A stretch of 8,601 nt of DNA from JAAYLU01 sp964458805 (GTDB lineage Bacteria; Synergistota; Synergistia; Synergistales; Aminobacteriaceae). Positions 5,810-8,601 of this stretch are shown here, in pieces. Numbering within the stretch: the stretch's first letter is position 1; the number at the start of each line of letters is the position of its first letter. Both the position numbers and the translations under genes were made by a program. The stretch covers positions 1-8,601 of the forward strand of contig CAYWKH010000086.1 in the NCBI GenBank assembly GCA_964458805.1, written 5' to 3'. The notes beneath the pieces were generated by a model. The model worked only from the letters and a program-made list of their open reading frames with translations, was not told the origin of the DNA and did not search any database.

Positions 5810-7317
5810 ATGTACGATCTGGTAGTCATAGGAGGCGGCCCTGGCGGGATGCGGGCGGCCGTCCTCGCGTCGCGCAGGGGGATGAGCGTCGCGCTGGTCG
5901 AGAAGGAGCGCCTCGGCGGGGTCTGCCTCAACCGCGGTTGCATCCCGACCAAGGCCCTCTACTCGCACATAATGGGGGGCAGGGGGGAGCGCGAAGGGCT
6001 GTGGGAGCGGCTCGAGTCCGTCGTGGACAAACTGAGGCAGGGATCGGCCGCCGAGCTTCGCATGGCCAAGGTCAAGATATTGAGGGGCGCCGCCCTTGTC
6101 ACGCAGTGGGAGGGCGAGAAGAGGATCGAGGTGCGGTCAGAGGAGGGCGCGGAGGAGATCGAGGCCCGGCGGCTGCTGCTGGCCACCGGGGCAAGGTCGG
6201 TCGTGCCGGACTTCCGGGGCGGCGACCTGCCGCAGGTGCTCACCGGCGACCGGGCCATAGTCGACCCGCAGCTCTGGGACCCGGAGCGCAACCGGGACGT
6301 GCGCACGGTCGCGGTCCTGGGCGCCGGAGTCATAGCCCTGGAGATGGCCATGATGCTGCAGGGGCTGGGCAAGAGCGTGATCCTGCTGAAGCACTCCGAC
6401 CAGGTGCTCAGGCGGCTGGACGGCGACCTGAAGAAGAAGGTCGTCCAGGCGCTCAAAAAGCGCGGCATGCCCATGCGCGACTACGTCCGCCTGTCCGAGG
6501 CCGCCTTCGACGGCGAAGGACTGATGATCCGCGGGACCGCGAAGGACGAGCCGTTCGAGGAGAGGTGCGACAGGCTGCTGCTGGCGTCAAGCATGACCCC
6601 CGTGCTGGACGGCTTCGGCCTTGAGGGCGGCCCCGTGCGCGTCGAGAGGGGAGCGATAGCCATCGACGAGGCCATGAGGACCTCCGCCGACGGAGTCTGG
6701 GCCATAGGCGACTGCACCGGCGGCGCGATGCTGGCCCACCTGGCCGAGTACCAGGCGCAAGCCGCGGTCGAGGACATGACCGGCGGCTCGTACCGCGTGA
6801 ACCCGGACGCCGTCCCCGCCTGCGTGTTCATCGACCCCGAGATCGGGACGGTCGGCCTCACCGAGGAGGAGGCGAAGGCCCGCGGCGTGGAGACCGTCGC
6901 CGCCAGGGCCTACTTCGCCGCCAACGGCATGGCGCTGGCGATGGGGTCGAGCGACGGGTTCATAAAGGTCGTGGCCCGCGCCGAGGACAGAAGAATCCTC
7001 GGAGTCCACATAATGGGTCCCGAGGCCGCCTCCCTGCTGGGCGAGGCTACGCTGGCCGTCTCCATGCGCCTCTCGGCCGACGACGTCGCCAACAGCGTCC
7101 ACTCCCACCCCACCCTGTGCGAGTGCCTGAGGGACGCGTGCAGAAGGTTGANNNNNNNNNNNNNNNNNNNNNNNNNNNNNNNNNNNNNNNNNNNNNNNNN
7201 NNNNNNNNNNNNNNNNNNNNNNNNNNNNNNNNNNNNNNNNNNNNNNNNNNNGTCCACTCCCACCCCACCCTGTGCGAGTGCCTGAGGGACGCGTGCAGAA
7301 GGTTGATGGAGGGGTAG
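5810..7317 (+). CDS. lpd: Dihydrolipoyl dehydrogenase (L-protein), gap near 3' end
   Basis: FAD disulfide oxidoreductase that reoxidises the dihydrolipoyl arm of GcvH. The start ATG at 5810 has AAGGAG seven bases upstream. The FAD motif is IGGGPGG (7-13); the redox disulfide is Cys39-Cys44 in GGVCLNRGCIPTK; a second Rossmann motif GAGVIALE is at 171-178; AIGDCTGG (298-305) is the second FAD site; and HSHPTLCE (431-438) holds the catalytic His433-Glu438 pair. The gene is interrupted by 100 Ns (7152-7251), but the 55 bases before the gap recur exactly after it. Merging the two copies restores one frame of 450 codons ending ...CRRLMEG with a TAG at 7315-7317. Read literally across the Ns, the downstream part is out of frame. 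At 450 residues it is on the short side for the family and lacks the usual C-terminal tail. Its nucleotide-binding fold looks NADP-like (see findings). Confidence 0.95.
7097..7151. repeat. 55-bp copy before the assembly gap
   Basis: Identical to 7252-7306, base for base. It encodes the Lpd active-site segment VHSHPTLCECLRDACRRL in the lpd frame. It is best read as the overlapping end of two contigs, not a biological repeat. Confidence 0.9.
7152..7251. other. Assembly gap of 100 Ns
   Basis: Exactly 100 Ns, the common placeholder for a gap of unknown size, with identical 55-bp sequence on each side. The real gap is probably negative: the contigs overlap and no sequence is missing. Confidence 0.9.
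7252..7306. repeat. 55-bp copy after the assembly gap
   Basis: Exact duplicate of 7097-7151. It continues in frame into Met-Glu-Gly and the lpd stop codon, so this copy carries the true 3' end of the gene. Confidence 0.9.
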
Positions 7318-7344
7318 GGAAAACTCGAGAGGACAGAAGCGGAA

Positions 7345-7404
7345 GGCGGTCAGGGCATGCCGCCTGAGCGATCGACTCGGCTCGCTGCGCTCGGGATGAC
7401 ACAA
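7345..7404. repeat. Second copy of the dispersed intergenic repeat
   Basis: Bases 7355-7376 are the inverted match of 37-58 (21 of 22). On the - strand the element reads gtcatcccgagcgcagcga, close to gtcgtcccgaacggagcgt at 93-111. GGCGG (7345-7349) can pair with CCGCC (7360-7364). It lies between the convergent ends of lpd and the TrmO-family gene. No U-tract follows, so it is not a clear terminator. Confidence 0.65.
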
Positions 7405-7477
7405 GCAGACTGTGTTCGGGAGAACACAAACCGGCCGCGCTCGGGAGGACCCAAGCCGACTGCGTTCGAGAGGGCAC
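7380..7477. repeat. Four imperfect 25-bp tandem repeats
   Basis: Units at 7380-7404, 7405-7429, 7430-7454 and 7455-7477 (last one 23 bases). Each has a gc/cc start, a tgcgctcggga-like core (gcgctcggga, gtgttcggga, gcgctcggga, gcgttcgaga) and a gacacaa-like end. The first unit is also the end of the intergenic repeat at 7345-7404, so the array looks like tandem amplification of that end followed by drift. It stops just before the last codons of the - strand gene. Confidence 0.7.
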
Positions 7478-7482
7478 CCCCC

Positions 7483-7923
7483 CTACTCTGCCAGGCCCGG
7501 CTCCTCCCCCCTGATGACCGCCTTTATGTCGATCACCGGGGTGCCGTCCAGCACCTCCAGCGGATACACTCTCAGAGTCGTCCCGTTCAGCCCTACGATC
7601 CTCACCCGGTGGAGCCCGACCGGGTTCGGGCGAGACGGGGACCGCGTGGCGAAGACCCCCCTGAGCGGCGCGTCCTCGTCGCCGCGCGGGTGCACCCTGA
7701 GCGCCTCCCGGTCCGCAAGGTGAAGCCAGGTCAGCAGCATCGCGTCGCGCCCCTCCTCCAGCCCCTCCATCGCCTCGGCGTACTCAGGGGCCAGCTCGAC
7801 CTCGGCTTCCACTCCCCCGTCGATCCCCTGCCTCGGGCAGTCCTCCCGCGACACCAGAGGCGAGCGAACCACCCCCACCACCCGCAGGCGCATGTCCGCG
7901 CCCGCTGCCTCCACATCCACCAT
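7483..7923 (-). CDS. trmO: TrmO/TsaA-family tRNA methyltransferase (short form)
   Basis: The family's characterised member, E. coli TrmO, uses S-adenosylmethionine to N6-methylate the t6A37 base of certain tRNAs. About 146 residues from the ATG at 7923: GVVRSP (17-22), HLADREALRVHPRG in the middle, GVFATRSPSRPNPVGL (89-104) and LDGTPVIDIK (125-134) are hallmark motifs of the small beta-barrel domain. It lacks the extra C-terminal domain of the 235-residue E. coli protein, as many short homologues do, so the exact tRNA target is uncertain. The start is ambiguous: GTG at 7935 has no room for a ribosome binding site, ATG at 7923 has AGGGAG about 11 bases upstream, and ATG at 7893 begins MRLRVVGVVRSP, like many homologues, but has only a distant GGAGG. 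It is convergent with lpd and divergent from the flavin reductase gene, and has no evident link to the GCS. Confidence 0.85.
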   Translation of the reverse strand: MVDVEAAGADMRLRVVGVVRSPLVSREDCPRQGIDGGVEAEVELAPEYAEAMEGLEEGRDAMLLTWLHLADREALRVHPRGDEDAPLRGVFATRSPSRPNPVGLHRVRIVGLNGTTLRVYPLEVLDGTPVIDIKAVIRGEEPGLAE

Positions 7924-7961
7924 CTCCAGGACCACTCCCTCGTCGAATACCGGTTTTTTTC

Positions 7962-7972
7962 AGTATACTATA
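7962..7972. promoter_or_regulatory. Candidate divergent promoter with palindromic -10
   Basis: AGTATACT (7962-7969) is a perfect palindrome, so TATACT (4 of 6 to TATAAT) can be read as a -10 on both strands: 7964-7969 on + and 7967-7962 on -. TATAGT (7972-7967) is a further - strand option. Clear -35 boxes are not visible on either side. Predicted starts would be near 7976 (+) and 7955 (-), leaving leaders of about 70 and 30 nt to the flanking genes. Confidence 0.45.
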
Positions 7973-7975
7973 GCC

Positions 7976-7995
7976 GGGGCGGGAGACCCGCCGCC
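7976..7995 (+). other. GC-rich hairpin in the flavin reductase leader
   Basis: GGCGGG (7978-7983) pairs with CCCGCC (7987-7992) around the loop AGA, and the stem extends by GG/CC (7976-7977 with 7994-7995) past one bulged G. It would sit at the very 5' end of the + strand transcript if the predicted start is right. A transcript-stabilising role is possible. No U-tract follows, so it is not a terminator. Confidence 0.4.
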
Positions 7996-8044
7996 CGAAA
8001 ACGCGGACGAGCGACAGCGCCCGCCCGACAAAGGAGATGTTATC

Positions 8045-8601
8045 ATGAAGATCGCTGTCAACAAGCCCCTGCCCGTCTACCCGGCGCCCGTCTTCCTCGT
8101 GGGAGTGTACGACGAGGATGGAAACCCCGGCGGCATGATCGCCGCGTGGGGAGGAATCTGCTGCTCGGAGCCCCCCTGCGTCACGGCGGCGATACAGAAG
8201 TCCCGGCACAGCTTCGGCGGCGTGGTCGCGCGGAGGGCCTTCACGGTGAACATCCCCTCCGAGGCGCAGGCTGCCGAGGCCGATTACTTCGGGCTCTTCT
8301 CAGGCCGAGACGGCGACAAGTTCGCGGCCGCCGGCCTCACCCCGCGGCGCGGCGAAGCGGTTGACGCGCCGCTGGTGGAGGAGTTCCCCATCTCTCTCGA
8401 GTGCGAGGTGGTTCACTCCGTCGAGCTCGGCACCCACGTGCTGTTCGTCGGCAAGGTGGTCAGGACATGGGCGTTCGAGGAGCACCTGGACGAGCGCGGA
8501 CTGCCCGACCCCCTCAAGGTGCGTCCGCTGGTATTCGCGCCGCAGTTCGGCAACTACTACGGCCTGGGCGACATGGAGGGCTTCTTTGGCTACAGCATCG
8601 C
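8045..8601 (+). CDS. Flavin reductase family protein (3' end beyond window)
   Basis: FMN-binding split-barrel protein of the flavin reductase-like family. Such proteins bind FMN and either reduce free flavin with NAD(P)H or act as small flavoprotein electron carriers; which applies here cannot be told. 185 codons are visible, open to the window edge, and related proteins are about 190-200 residues, so only a short tail is missing. Family landmarks are VYPAPVFLVGVYDEDGNP (11-28), AAWGGICCSEPPCV (33-46), FTVNIPSE (66-73), ADYFGLFSGRDGDKFAAAGL (79-98), APLVEEFPISLECEV (108-122) and a C-terminal YYGLGD. The cysteines CC-x4-C (39, 40, 45) are typical of the anaerobe branch. ATG 8045 has AGGAG eight bases upstream. 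It is divergent from the TrmO-family gene. Confidence 0.9.
   Translation, partial: MKIAVNKPLPVYPAPVFLVGVYDEDGNPGGMIAAWGGICCSEPPCVTAAIQKSRHSFGGVVARRAFTVNIPSEAQAAEADYFGLFSGRDGDKFAAAGLTPRRGEAVDAPLVEEFPISLECEVVHSVELGTHVLFVGKVVRTWAFEEHLDERGLPDPLKVRPLVFAPQFGNYYGLGDMEGFFGYSI

Noticed and set aside
4228..5952. 574-codon open frame antisense to gcvPB (also a 506-codon one at 2438-3958)
   Set aside because: Long antisense frames are expected opposite GC-rich genes. The translations are rich in R, H, G, V and L, match no family I know, and the + strand genes are unambiguous.
7117..7317. Small separate gene spanning the gap
   Set aside because: It is the duplicated 3' end of lpd read through the Ns, not an independent gene.
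7380..7477. CRISPR array
   Set aside because: The units abut with no unique spacers, the repeats are degenerate, and no cas gene is present.
7357..8364. 335-codon + strand frame across the TrmO-family gene and into the flavin reductase gene
   Set aside because: It begins in repeat DNA, runs antisense through a recognisable TrmO gene and out of frame with the flavin reductase. Its sequence is Pro/Arg/His-rich and matches no family.

Overview
The window holds an almost complete glycine cleavage system (GCS) operon on the + strand, followed by two unrelated genes that are transcribed divergently from each other. The DNA is GC-rich, with frequent AGG (Arg) and ATA (Ile) codons throughout. The P-protein is split into two subunits (GcvPA and GcvPB). 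A lipoate ligase opens the operon and a dihydrolipoyl dehydrogenase closes it. This suggests an anaerobic amino-acid-fermenting bacterium, and Synergistota would be my first guess. That is an inference from style and gene order, not proof. A run of exactly 100 Ns flanked by identical 55-bp ends shows the sequence is a scaffolded draft, probably metagenomic, assembly.

Layout. Bases 1-342 carry no gene: a cluster of imperfect intergenic repeats (1-199), then an AT-richer stretch with a candidate promoter and a small leader hairpin. Then follow lplA (343-1356), gcvT (1353-2456), gcvH (2501-2899), gcvPA (2912-4264) and gcvPB (4261-5730). An intrinsic terminator-like hairpin (5758-5784) precedes lpd (5810-7317), which is interrupted near its end by the gap. 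Bases 7318-7482 hold a second copy of the intergenic repeat family and a decayed 25-bp tandem array. A short TrmO/TsaA-family gene lies on the - strand (about 7483-7923). It shares a roughly 120-bp divergent promoter region with a flavin-reductase-family gene (8045 to the window end, nearly complete).

How the genes work together. GcvPA and GcvPB decarboxylate glycine with PLP and pass the aminomethyl group to the lipoyl arm on Lys64 of GcvH. GcvT moves the one-carbon unit to tetrahydrofolate, releasing ammonia, and Lpd reoxidises the dihydrolipoyl arm. LplA can attach scavenged lipoate to GcvH, so the operon encodes its own cofactor-loading step. ATGA overlaps couple lplA to gcvT and gcvPA to gcvPB.

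Most notable points: (1) Lpd lacks the usual NAD-type residues in its nucleotide-binding fold and partly resembles NADP-using glutathione reductase; (2) the gap in lpd appears to be an assembly artefact, and collapsing it restores an intact 450-residue enzyme; (3) copies of one repeat family flank the operon in opposite orientation; (4) the trmO/flavin-reductase spacer contains a palindromic -10 that could fire in both directions. I see no convincing wholly new system.
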